Shown here one piece after another: positions 35,185-46,098 of a stretch of DNA of 64,000 nt (position 1 is its first letter; each line of letters starts with the position of its first letter). A program made the position numbers and the translations under genes. The notes under the pieces were generated by a model. It saw nothing but the letters and a program-made list of their open reading frames with translations, was not told the origin of the DNA and did not search any database. The stretch is from Ascochyta rabiei (Eukaryota > Ascomycota > Dothideomycetes > Pleosporales > Didymellaceae), in the NCBI RefSeq assembly GCF_004011695.2, contig NC_082407.1, positions 2,533,729 through 2,597,728 on the forward strand, given 5' to 3'.

Positions 35185-35358
35185 TACTATGGTATTCGGC
35201 GAAAGTAGAGTCCTATGGCCAGTGCGGTGCCCATTGGTGTTTATAACAAGCGTGTACGGATGCCTTTTCATGTAACAAAGAGAGGACGTGCTTGCTGATT
35301 GGTGTAAGACGAGGAAAACCTCGGAAGTGGAATGGGACTTTCGCCGGATACCATAGTA
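35185..35358 (-). mobile_element. MITE copy 2 (174 bp, internal deletion, inverted)
   Basis: Same TIRs (TACTATGGTATTCGGCGAAA...GCCGGATACCATAGTA). The interior matches copy 1 in reverse complement: the TTTATAACAAG, AACAAAGAGAGG and CCTCGGAAGTGGAA segments. It is about 60 bp shorter. Confidence 0.85.
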
Positions 35359-35721
35359 AAGGCGAATGCGAAACTTGTGATCGGTGCACGGACGCTTGGC
35401 TCACCACGGAATGATGCATCCGTTCTTCCGTATCACCGCTACACGCACAGACGCGCATCAGCCTCATGCACGGATCCACCACAGTACGTCAACATCCTTG
35501 AGTCAGGCTGGCGAATGATTAGCGGTCAGGGTATTTTCGACAATTAGCGGGGCCTGCGGACCTTTGTTGTACCCAGGTTGGCGAATAACTGGTTGCATGT
35601 CGGCTGCCTATGGAGAAAACCTTGGCCGGCTATCCATGGAGCTGGCGCTAGGTTAATTAGGGATAGTGCTAGACATTGCTGTATCAACAGTGAAGTAGGG
35701 CAGCGCTGACAGTAATTAGTG
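35359..35721. other. Spacer between MITEs
   Basis: No gene recognised; a GGCGAATRA-like segment recurs near 35510 and 35580. Confidence 0.4.
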
Positions 35722-35957
35722 TACTATGGTCTCCGGCGAAAGTAGAGTCCCATGGCCAGTGCAATGTGGAGGAAAAGCAGAGGTTTGGCAAGTCCAACTT
35801 CCGAGATTTTCTTGGCTTTACACTAATTAGCAGAAATTTTCTCTCTTTATTGTCTGCTAGAGTATCTGTGCGCGCTTGTTATAAACATTAAAAGGCGTTT
35901 CTGTATAGGACCCACTGCACTGGTTATAGGACTTTACTTTTGCCGGATACAAGAGTA
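35722..35957 (+). mobile_element. MITE copy 3 (236 bp)
   Basis: Same orientation and almost the same length as copy 1: TACTATGGTCTCCGGCGAAA...GCCGGATACAAGAGTA. The right terminus has diverged. Confidence 0.85.
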
Positions 35958-36344
35958 TATTAACACTAACTATCTATATATTATTTAATTTTAGCTAACA
36001 CTTGTTAAGACACAGCTCGGCCCACTGTGCTAAACATGCTAAGAAGGTATTAATGCTCACTCGGACAGTGAGCACGTAGCCAAGAACAGTACTGATTACC
36101 AACACCAGGTCAGAGGTGGACACTGCCGTGCCGGAGGCTGAGGACCTAATGATATCTCCCTTCTCAACAAAGACCTGACCTAGGCCCAATAGATAGGCAT
36201 CTGGGGGTCATGGGATCTGACGCGCGCCTCTCGGCCACTCACAGGGATCTCTCTTATCCTAAGTACTGGACCATCCAGCAGAAACGGTACATTATGGCCC
36301 ACATTAGGCTGTGCATCAGCTCACCATGTAACAACACAGGGTAC
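35958..36344. other. Spacer
   Basis: Short open frames on both strands (about 36189-35995 minus; 36210-36410 plus), without recognisable similarity. Confidence 0.4.
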
Positions 36345-36443
36345 TGTTACGATCCACAGAACACGGGAAGGATTCGTCCAATTACAGTGGCTGCGGCACA
36401 GTTATTATAACAACAGAACGAACAACAAGTAAGCAACAAGCTA
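36345..36443 (+). repeat. Fragment of the 493-bp gypsy LTR, not RIP-mutated
   Basis: The first ~97 bases, TGTTACGATCCACAGAACAC... up to AAGTAAGCAACAA, are the inverse of the terminal end of the outer element's LTRs. The match then stops, and the sequence continues directly into the repeat at 36448-36762. Confidence 0.8.
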
Positions 36444-36447
36444 CAAC

Positions 36448-36762
36448 ACGACAAAGCAAAATTTCGACATAGGGCCCTGCACACCAAAAAAACATCAGAA
36501 TCTATTATAACCCAGCGAGAATATACTATCCTAAGCTTCCCAGAGCCTCTAGGCGTCTGGTTGCTGCACGCTGCCTGGTTATCTAACCTATTCTATTGCA
36601 AAAAAATTTGGATTTGCAGAGCACAGACTACCTCTGCATTAAAAATTTTATCTTATCTTATCTTCTTAGATCTTATCTAAAAGAAGACAAAAACTGATAA
36701 AATATCCTATCTCTACTAAATAGCAACAAGCCTTTCCTTAGCTTTCTGCTTTCAACCCCTTC
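36448..36762 (+). repeat. LTR-like repeat, copy 2
   Basis: Inverse of 10334-10641, starting ACACGACAAAGC and ending GCTTTCTGCTTTCAACC. It is less mutated than copy 1. With the preceding 99 bp it may form one LTR that begins TGTTACG. Confidence 0.7.
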
Positions 36763-37514
36763 TTTCTACTCCTAGAGGTCTACTAGTTAGGCTAGTAATG
36801 TGCCGGTGCACACGGTGACTGCCTTAGTAAGAACTAGGATGCTTAGCTAGTGTACGTAATCTGGCCGGCAGAAAGGTATAAGAAGCCTTAACAGTAACTG
36901 TTAAGGCACAACACCTACGACAACAACTAGAAACACTTACTTATAGAATTTAATTACCGTACTACTTGTCTTTCTGTCCCTTAACAATGATGTTGATAAG
37001 TATCCTTCCTAATGTGCCTACTAACGAGATGCTTTACTACTTATACTAAAACAGTAAGAATAGAAGAAAGGCAAGATTAGTAAAGCTAAGACTGCCTTTT
37101 CCCTTGTTTTTCAGCCCTAAAAAGCTAACAGAGACTAGGTACCTCTAACAGTTAATACTTTTCGAATTAGACCCTAATTTATTTGTTTGCGGCCCGTGCG
37201 GCCCCTTCGGTTTGTAGGGCGGGGCGACCCTAATTCATTTACCGCTTCAACAATAGAATAAGACCCCAGCGCCACGCCGCCGGCTAGATGCGACCCAGCA
37301 AAAGGGTGCAACCAAGCCCTGCGCGCATTTTGCACTTTTTAGAATTGCTGCCTGACCACTGCGTGGATGGAAAAAGTAGATAACGTTGCGGGTTGAGGTA
37401 GAGGTGAGGTTGGTGGTTCGCGGGGCCAGCCCCTTCCCCACTTGTAAGCGAGCGCGCCCCCACGCGTAGAGACTAACTATATTATTACTATAACATACAA
37501 TAAGCGCTAGCAAC
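36763..37514. other. Spacer before the TLH array
   Basis: No gene recognised. A 12-bp inverted repeat (GCCTTAACAGT/ACTGTTAAGGC) lies at about 36882-36905. From 37180 to 37470 it is GC-rich with a duplicated CCCTAATT(T/C)ATTT. An 88-codon minus frame (37513-37247) shows no domain. Confidence 0.4.
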
Positions 37515-39293
37515 TACAACTTAAATATACTAACGTTTATGCTATATAGCTTTAAACAACTTAGGCAGCGTTGTCTAGCGCAGAGACGCCGCTAGCGCGC
37601 TCTTAAAGCGAGCCTGCGACTGCGTAATCTTAACGCGCCTGTCTGCTTCCTCTTCTTCCTTGCTGTTGTCTTTGCTGTCCTTAATCTCCTCTACCTCGTA
37701 AGTCGTCTCTAGAGCCTTAACCTTAATGCTTAGCGTCTTCTTCCCCTTAATCTCGCCTCCTGCAATGCCCTCTAGGCCTAACCATTCATCAAATTGCTTA
37801 GCTGCAAGACAGACATCCAGACGCTCCTTCCTAACTAGCTTAATAAAGACGTTAACGCCCTAGGAGCAGATCTTATGCTTAATCTAAGTCTTTAGTATAG
37901 CGTTGTCCGGCATAACCAGGAGCACGCCCTAGCCTAGGCCTTCAGCCACCCTGTACCACTTAAATGCTCTAGCAAGCTGCGCCTAAAAGAGATCCCGCTC
38001 TTTCTTAGAAGGGTTAGGGTTAGAGTTAACTAAGTGCAGAAGAGAGTCTATAGCCTCTGTTTAGCAGAGGCCCTTACTAAATTAATTTGTCTTATTACTG
38101 CTGACAAGCTTGTTGTTATGTTTAATCTGCGCTAGCTTATTAGCTAACGCCTTGCCCAGGAGCGCCTGCGCCCACCTATACTTAATATGCACTAACTTTA
38201 TTACTTTGTTATAGATATTGCACCGCTCCTACGCAGAGCAGAACGCTTAATCTGCGCTGCTCTGCTGTAAGGGATTGACCAACATTGCACGTAAATGCTG
38301 CAGCTGCAAAGAAGGGGCGTTGTACCGCGTAGCCACTCTGCCGCTAAAGAGCGTTCTGCGCTTTTGCTAGACCTAGAGGAAGTAGGCAGCGTGCTCTTAA
38401 GACAACGAGCTCCTAAGAGCGCGCGCCTTAGCTACAAACTCGCGTGCCTTTAGGTAAGGCGTCTTAACAGCGTTATAGAAGTTCAACTTCTTCTTATTAC
38501 TACCTACAGCTTCCTGCTTAAAAAGCTATAATATAACCTCCTTGTCCTTAGAGGATATAGACGCGTAGGCGCCACGTTTATTGTTGCCTGCTCTCTAGTC
38601 TAGCGCAACAAGGCCAAGATCCAGGCTGCGCTCTATTAGGGCAGCTTTGTGTTTCTTAATGCGTTCCTACTTAGCGCGGCAGTTGTTGTTAGTGACTGTA
38701 GTGGTGGTGCGCTGCTCCTCTACCAGCCGCTCTCCAGGCTGCTCTCCTGGCTGCTCTTCCAGTTCGCTGAGTTGCTCGGATGGCTGAGGGCTGGCTGCCG
38801 GCGTCTTGACGGCTTCTGTGCAAGCGCGCTTAGGCGACAGCGCTGGCGCAGAGGGTGCTAGTTGTTTCTTACGTTAGGTTAGAGGGGAGGCAGACAGCTT
38901 CTGCGCAGACGGCGGCTCTACTATGCTATCTTCCGCGAGCAACTGAGCCGCGCAGACCAGACGGTCCCAGGTATTGTTCGGCAGGACGTTGTCGGCGAGC
39001 GTCTCGCGCAGAAGCCAGATCGCTGACAAGACAGAGTAGGCAATAAAGACGGGCTTGCAGACGCTGGCATTGTTATAGGTGGGGATTAGCCATCCTGCGC
39101 TGTGCAGACAAGCACCTAGATCACGCTACAAGCGTAAGATGGTTGCTTAGCAGAAGAAGAGCTTCTTATAGTCCTTATTTGGCGGTTTATACCCATACTT
39201 GCTGCTAAAACTAGCTTCACTAGCTAGAGGAAAGCTGCGAGCGCTGCTGTTAAACTGCTCTGCAGCGTTGTATAGCGCAGTAGACTAGTACAT
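37515..39293 (-). pseudogene. TLH-partner gene, unit A (RIP-degraded)
   Basis: Minus-strand relict homologous to the partner genes of units B-D. From the Met at 39293 it keeps the N-terminal core: NAAEQFNSSARSFPLAS, the HSAGWLIPT segment, VCKPVFIAYSVLSAIWLLRE and TLADNVLPNNTWDRLVCAAQ, then EPPSAQKLSASP. The C-terminus ends in RQRCLSCLKLYS, corresponding to RQLTL.. in the other copies. Numerous TAG/TAA stops replace Gln and Trp. The function is unknown; see unit D for the best-preserved copy. Confidence 0.75.
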
Positions 39294-39659
39294 GCTAAAG
39301 AGGTGTGTGTTGCTCTAGCTAAGCTGTAGGACAATAGAACAAGATACTAGGTAGTGCTGGGGGCAGGGGCTGGTTTTTGACCAGGTCCCCTAAGGCGCGC
39401 GTTAGCCTAATGCACAAAATCGGGCCGCGCACAGATGTACCACCACACCATACCAACCAGCGTTGGCAGAACTTAAGGAGCAACAAACCTAAAACAACGT
39501 CTTAATAAGAGCGCGTTAATCCGCAGCAGCAGTTAAAATAGAGAGGGTTGTCTCCAATAAACTATAAACCCTAACAGCATTTCCTATCTATATAAACACT
39601 AACATAATTATATAGAGTTGTTTAACAGCGTCTTTACATACCTTCCTACTTACTATATA

Positions 39660-41522
39660 GCTGTCTGTAAGACTTACTGTTAAGGTGTATTATTGTTGTA
39701 GGTGTCCTCCCACCTATACAGCAGCCACTAGGAGCTAACCGTAGCAGCACAGAAGGCAATTGCGTCTGCAGCCAGAACGCTTATAGGATAGGCAACGTCT
39801 ACAGACAAGGTTGTATATCTATTGTCTAAGGCACAGCTACTACCTTACTTAGCCCTATATAAAGATAGATTTAAGTGTAAAGTAGAGCTATATAAGTACA
39901 TTGTGCGCGCGCTGCAGGGCATAAAGAACTACTGCAGGAAGGAGCATAGGTAGGACAACCTACGCAGGAGAGGGCGGCCGCATTAGGGCGCACAACCACT
40001 ACTAGGTAGCTAGATGTAGACAGGGGAAGTATAGTGCCAGAAGTTCCAGCCTACTAGCTAGCTTAGACGGCTGTTTAAGGTTAGCCAGCCTGCAGATAAG
40101 GCTATGCAGGGCGTTGCTGTTAAACAGGAAAACCTGTAACACGCCCTTAAGACGTTATTTACCTAGAGCAGTATAGCGGTAGAGAAGGCTTAGCAAGACG
40201 CGCACAGCCAGATTAAGCTAGACAGTAACTACTATATTTAGCGCAAGTGGCTAAGAAGAAGCTGCTAGGCTTGCCACCTTAGCCATTTCGACCGCAGCTA
40301 GCTGCTAACGCAGCTCTAGAGGCCCAGTAAGACAGAGAATGCGCTCGTAAGGGTGTGCTGGGCGGTTAAGATAGTTATCTACAAGGCCTAGCAAGTATTG
40401 TCGCCTAAGGTGGTTAGGTTCCCTGCTGTGCAGTACATTAAGCGCTGTAAGGTAGAAGCGCTAGACAGCAAGCATCTGTTTAACGCGCTCTAGATAGGGA
40501 AGACAATAATTAAGTACAGTTGCTGCTGGCTGTCTATTGTCTGCTACATCTGGCGGACGCACAAGCTGGCTAAGCCAGAGCCAGAGCCACAGGCTGCCAG
40601 CGCCGCGGACGACGACGACGACGAGGATGTGCTCAGCTAGCGGCCAGACAATGGTAGAGCAGGCACGCAGGAGACTTTAACAGCAAGGACAATCAGCAGG
40701 AGAAAGCTGCAGTATCAACTGACTAGCAAACAGACACAGGTGCTGTGGCAGATCTAGCAGGTTGTGTGTGCAGAGCAGCCCAGCAGCAAGAATACAGACA
40801 ATAACAATAACAATAACAATGAAAGCGAGCTAGATAATGACACAGAGAAGGAGCTAGAGCGCCTTGTTCTCGCCTTTCTACTTTTGCTGCTAGACTACTA
40901 CGTTAAGGATAATTACTACAGAAGCGCCCTAGTTAGCGCAACTGCCGTGCTAGGCGTAGACCGCAACTATAGGTAGAAGAGCCCCCTTGTGTATACAACG
41001 TTACTGTCTACTATTATAATAGTAGCTAAGATGCTAGTGCTATACAGCGCAGTGCAGGCGCAGAAGAAAGTAGTAGCAGATCTTATAGAAGCAGAGTTGT
41101 GGGCGCAGGAGGACGCAGAGGACATAGCGCGGAGCCACGTAGAGCTAGTGCAGGAGATAGTTAACCGCTTTATAACGCTAAGCACGTATAGTGGCCTGCC
41201 CACGCCTATAGACTAGGTGCTACAGCTGCAGGCGTATAGCAAGAAGATTAGAGGTAAGGTAACTGTAGAGGGCACTGTTTAGTAGGTAGGAGACACAATC
41301 CTGCACGGCTACACGCAGTACAGCATGCCCGCGCTGCGCTTAATAATCTACGGCCTGGTAGAGACGACGCGTAGGGAACTAGAGAGGGACTTGCTGCTTC
41401 TAGACGTCGACGAGCTCGGCCAGCTCGCTAAGGGAGCGACCCCGTTGCCGACGATCGAATGGGACAAGATCGTGGACAATCCCGCCGAGCTGCGGTCCGG
41501 GTTCAACTTCTATCCCAAATAG
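39660..41522 (+). pseudogene. TLH helicase gene, unit A: N-terminal half only, RIP-degraded
   Basis: Plus-strand relict of the region upstream of the RecQ domain. One frame with frequent TAG (Trp/Gln) runs through LPYLALYKDRFKCKVELYKY, a DDDDDEDV acidic tract (near 40610), an Asn run (near 40800), AFLLLLLDYYVKDNYYRSA, EIVNRFITLSTYSGLPTPID and LIIYGLVETTRRELERDLLL. It ends at ATPLPTIEWDKIVDNPAELR, which aligns with TTPLPEVSVDKLVDQPAELA of unit D. The helicase domain is absent: the copy breaks at ~41511, where the spacer begins. The last ~120 bp (41400-41511) are GC-rich with almost no RIP, unlike the rest. Confidence 0.75.
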
Positions 41523-41905
41523 GTAGTTACAGTGTACCTTCACTGGAGTTATAGCTTTGGTTTTGTTAGTAACAACAGCTACAGGACACTAGCGTATTTT
41601 CAGTCACAACGTACGCTGGAATACTATTTAGTTATACATTGGAATTCCATTTTTAAGTCCGTTCGAGCTAAAACGTAGATAATAGTCTTGTAGCACTTAA
41701 CTCTGTTATCTATACAACCCCCAGTATCATTGTCTACTTGGTTAGTAGTGTTAGGGTTGGTGCTTGTAGTTAGGGTTAGTTAGGGTTAGGCTAGTGCGCG
41801 GAGGACTAGGCCCTGCTGTATTACTACAACAGAACAACTCTATAAACACTAACACAAGAAAGTAACACACTTACTGCATAGTACAGAATAAAAAATTGTA
41901 GTATG
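41512..41905. repeat. Unit-junction spacer 1 (394 bp) with telomere-like motif
   Basis: Repeated at 45706-46098 with C-T/G-A differences. It starts TATCCCAAATAGGTAGTTAC and holds a telomere-like stretch GTTAGGGTTAGTTAGGGTTAGG (41769-41790; G-rich on the plus strand as at the chromosome end). The corresponding bases of the other copy are less telomere-like, so part of the match is due to mutation. Confidence 0.8.
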
Positions 41906-43705
41906 CTATTTGCCTTAAAAAGGCTTACATAGCTTAATTAAGGTAAGCTAGCGCATTAGACGGGCGGGCGCAGGGCTCTTAGCAGGTCCTTAAGACGGCG
42001 CATCCTCAGCGCCGTTGTTGTCGCCGTTCTTGGTGTCTTCGCCATCTTCCATCTCGCTGTCTTTAATCTCCTCTACTTGTGTCGCCGGTGTTGGCGTGTC
42101 TGCCTCAATCGACAGCGTTGCCTTCTTGCTAATGGATCCGCTAGAGATGCCTTCTAAGCCTAGCTAGGCGTCTAAGGCTATGCTTGCTTTGTAGGCCTCT
42201 AGATTTACCTCTACAACCAACTTAAGCCAGATGTACCAGAAGGGGACGCAGAGATCGTTCTCTACCTACAAGTTAGAGATAATATTGTGCAGCATTAGGC
42301 AGAGCATGCCCCAGCCTAGCTGCTTAGCTGCTTTGTACCAGCAGAGCGCTTAGTACAGCCGCTTCTTAAATCGCTGACGCTGCTAACGCCCTGACGTGGC
42401 GGTGGCGGACAGCAGCAGGGCGTCCATGGCCTTAGAGCTGACTTTGCCCCTGCCGCCTTGGTTCTTAGCATCGCTGCTGCGGGCGACGTCTTGCTTCTTA
42501 ATCTAGTCCATCCTCTTAGTGTACGCCTTGCTAAGGAAAGCTATAGCCCAGCGGTACTTGATATAGATAATATCCAACTCCTGCTTGTAGCAATTGCACA
42601 GGCTCCAGGCGGAGGCGAGCGCGCTCTTCGGCACAGTTAAGGAGCTATTCTTCTGCGACAGCGACCAGCAGGTGCGCAAGGAAGCAGGCAGGCGATCCTC
42701 CACAGACTCCTGCGCAAAGGGTGAGCCTTATATGCGCCAGCTCCGCAGAAATGCAGCTGCAGAGGCCTGGGAGGTAGTGTTGCTGATAGAGTTGGCCTTT
42801 TTAAGTATGCCAGAAGCTGTTAGGTAAGGCGTTGCGGTACTGCTGTACAGGTCGTTGTCGTCAACCAGCTGCTTAAGGATCTAAGAGATGAACAGCTTAT
42901 CCTGCCGCGAGATAGAGGCATAGGCACCGTGTTCCCTACAGGATGCCGACTTGGGCGGCGGCACTAACCTAAGGTCCTGTTTCTTCTGCGCTCGCATAAG
43001 CTCCAGCTTCCTGGCGCGCTCCTACTTAGTACAACAGTTTTTGTTAGAGACGCTTGTAATCTAGGGCAGTTCCTTGTGTCTAACCTGTCCACAGACAGGC
43101 TGTTTAGGGTCCTCAGCCGCCTCAGATTTACTAGGCGGCGCAAGCTGCTTAGGTTCCTCCGCTTCGTCCTCTGCTTCCAGCGGCGTCGCAGGACTAGGAG
43201 ACTCGCTGGCTCGTCGGAGGCGCTTGGACGGCCGCGCTAAGCTAGATGTAGCAGCGCGCTTTGTTAACAGTAGTAGGGAATTGCAGGGCTGCTGCGCTAA
43301 AGGGGGTTCCTTCTAGAAGCTGTTGCTTAGGCTGCTAGCAAGATCCTGCGCTGCAGAGACCAGCCAGGCCCAAGCATTAGCAGGCAGCGCGTCCTTAGCG
43401 AGCGTCTCCTTTAACAGCTATATCGCTGACAGCACAGAGTAGGCAACAAAGACAGGCTTACAGACACTTGTCTTGGCTGGAATTAGCCAGCCTGCGCTGT
43501 GCGGGCGGAATAGAGCATCACGCTGCAAGTCTAAGACAGTTACCTTGCTCTAAAACAGCTTTTAGTAGTCTAGGTTTAGCAGGTTGTATGCGAGCCTGTA
43601 GGCAAAGCTCGACTTGCTAGCTAGCGGGAAGCTCTGGGGCCTACTATTAAATTGCTCAGCGGCATCTTCTAACGCAGAGATCTAGGGTAGATTAGATAGT
43701 GACAT
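41906..43705 (-). pseudogene. TLH-partner gene, unit B (RIP-degraded)
   Basis: 1800 bp from ATG (43705) to the position of the ancestral stop (41906), exactly the length of the unit C copy and collinear with it. It ends LMR.LTLIKLCKPF, where the dot is a TAG in place of CAG. Compared with unit C it carries many extra C-T and G-A changes at CpA/TpG sites. No function known. Confidence 0.8.
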
Positions 43706-43918
43706 AACTGTTTGTTTATTAATATAGGAGATACAGCGGAAGAAGAAAGAGATTTGTTGGGTTAAGCCCCTAACTAGGGTAACAGACTAAACAGAGATCA
43801 GCCTATACAACATAAGCGGGCGCATAAGCTAGGGTACAAAACTCAACATAACCTAGCAATAAGAACAGCAACTGCAGCGTTAGATTAAGCAAGAACTAAG
43901 CCACTAACATGTTAGCAG
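43706..43918. promoter_or_regulatory. Divergent intergenic region, unit B
   Basis: 213 bp between two start codons facing away from each other, collinear with 47899-48101. It is presumably a shared promoter; no motif is assigned. Confidence 0.45.
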
Positions 43919-45705
43919 AAGAAGTCAAGAATCCGTATTTTAAGCACTTGGCCAAGTACTAGGTCGCGGTGTGCAGAGCGTGCCGATACGCAGTATAGCC
44001 AGATTAGATTAAGAGCCACTTACACAAACAGCACAAGAAGTTACTTAAAAGTGTTAAGGCGGTTAGGGAAGCTGTACGTTAGTGGGCAGGCTTGCTACAG
44101 TACCCTACAGAGTTAGAGATACCCAGCAACAGCGTACAGGCGATCCCCCAGCTACCCGTATTCAACAACGGGCTGCTGTGTCAACTCGAACCAGAGACAT
44201 GCTAACTAGTGTTCTGCAGCCTAAAGATGCTAAAAGAACATTAGCGTACAACACATGGGTGGTCAGCTAGAAAGAAATGCAGACGCCCTAGCCGAACCTA
44301 GGCAAAGGCGTTACAGGCCTAGCTTAAAGATGGCTGCAAGCGCGTACACTGCCAGCGACTTTTTAGCAGCTAGTACAGATTACAGTACTTTAAGGTGCGT
44401 TACACCCCAGACAGCGGTCTGCAGCCTGTCCCTATTAAGGGTAAGGCAGCGTGGGCGCGTGTAGGCAAGGAGATGGCCAAGACGTAGGCCAACGTTAAGA
44501 ACCAGACAAAGACAACAATCGAAGACAGGGAGAAGGACAAGGCGGCCCTATGGCTGGAGCGGACTAGGTGGCTGCTGTACTTAAACAAACTAGATTGTAC
44601 CAAATTGCTAGCAAGCATTAAGGAGCCTAACATAGACCTAGAGAAAGATAAGGAGCCTGTTAAGGCTGCAATTTGGAGCGCAATAGATGGACTGGCCTGC
44701 GTAAGCTAGACGTCTGTTATTAAGTAGACAGGCATATTTGTGCGTATAGAAGCCATTTATACAGAGAAGCATTAGACTAGGTACACGCCGCTGCAGGCGT
44801 ATATAGACAAGAAGTTAATTAAAGAGTAGTTACGTCTATAGAAGCAGATACTGATGTTTTTTGCACAGACGCAGAGGGAGCACTGCTGGAAGAGCCCTAA
44901 GTACCGCTTCACGCAGCAGCAGCGCGAGGCGTGGGAGGCGTTGATCGAGCAGGCAGAGAGAGACGTAGGCGGGGCAGAGATGGAGATAGCGGACGAGGAC
45001 CAGGACGAGGACGGGGAGGAAGAGAAGGACAAGATAATGATCGATAAGCTTAACAACAAGCAGGACCTGTCCAAACGCAACAATAAGCCTAAGCACGCGA
45101 AGCTAAGGCTAATTAAAAAAGCGTGCTTGGACTTTTGTATTGTGTTACTTAAACAGACTATCTGCTGTAAGGAGTACAATTGCGCGATAGTGTGCGCGTT
45201 AGCCGTGCTTAGCGTTAAGGAAGACGGCTGGAAGGGCCCTGAGCTGTACCTGCCAATCTTGTCGTCTGTAATCAAAATCACCTGTTTTATAGTTGTGTAG
45301 CACGCACTAGAGCTGTCTGAGCCGTTTAAAGAGCAGGCGTTTAACAACAATAGCGCGTACAGGGGGAGCGACAGCGGCAGTAGCCCCCCTAGTCAGCGTT
45401 AACCTAAAGGCTGCTTAGAGTTTGTACAGCAGATAATAGACAGGTTTATAGTGCGAGGGAGCTACAGCCTAATGTAGTAGATGCTTAACTTACGTACGTA
45501 CAGGCTGAAGGTGCACTACAACACTACGTCGCACAGCCATGTTAAGTAGATAGGGAAGGATAAGCTGCTGTACAAGAACTTACACTTTACTATAGCCTAG
45601 TTCTGCAGCATAGTGCACGGTATGCAGGCTAAGGCCAAGTAGCTGCTAGTAGAGGAGTTGCTGTTTTGCGGCGAGCAGACAGCAGGTTAAGTGCCCCTAA
45701 TCCTA
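43919..45705 (+). pseudogene. TLH helicase gene, unit B: truncated, RIP-degraded
   Basis: Starts at ATG 43919, aligned to 48102 of unit C. It includes the DUF3505-like zinc-finger N-terminus, the MFFAQTQREHCW segment, the acidic tract (DEDQDEDGEEEKD), the DFCIVLLKQTICCKEYNCAI block and the segment ending LLVEELLFCGEQT. It is cut at ~45705 upstream of the helicase domain and joined to the spacer. Stops are mostly TAG/TAA from RIP. Confidence 0.8.
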
Positions 45706-46098
45706 TCCCAAATGGGTAGTTGCAGTGTACCTTCACTGGAGTTATAGCTTTGGTTTTGTTAGTAACAACAGCTACAGGACACTGGCGTATTTTCAGTCAC
45801 AACGTACGCTGGAATACTATTCAGTTGTACATTGGAATTCCATTTTTAAGTCCGTTCGAGCTAAAACGTAGACAACAGTCTCGCAGCACTCAACTCTGTT
45901 ATCCATGCAACCCCCAGCATTATTGTCCACTTGGTTGGTAGTGTTAGGGTTGGTGCTTGTAGTTGGGGTTGGTCAGGGTTAGGCTAGTGCGCAGAGGACC
46001 AGGCCCCGCCGTATTACTACAACAGAACAACTCTGTAAACACTAACACAAGAAAGTAACACACTTACTGCATAGCACAGAATAAAAAATTGTAGTATG
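45706..46098. repeat. Unit-junction spacer 2 (393 bp)
   Basis: Same sequence as 41512-41905 but less mutated (TATCCCAAATGGGTAGTTGC). The telomere-like part reads GTTAGGGTTGG ... GGTCAGGGTTAGG at 45942-45982. It is the natural 3' flank of the partner gene that follows. Confidence 0.8.

Noticed and set aside
37410..37430. GGTTCGCGGGGCC resembling a tRNA/SINE B box
   Set aside because: No matching A box, acceptor stem or cloverleaf could be drawn around it.
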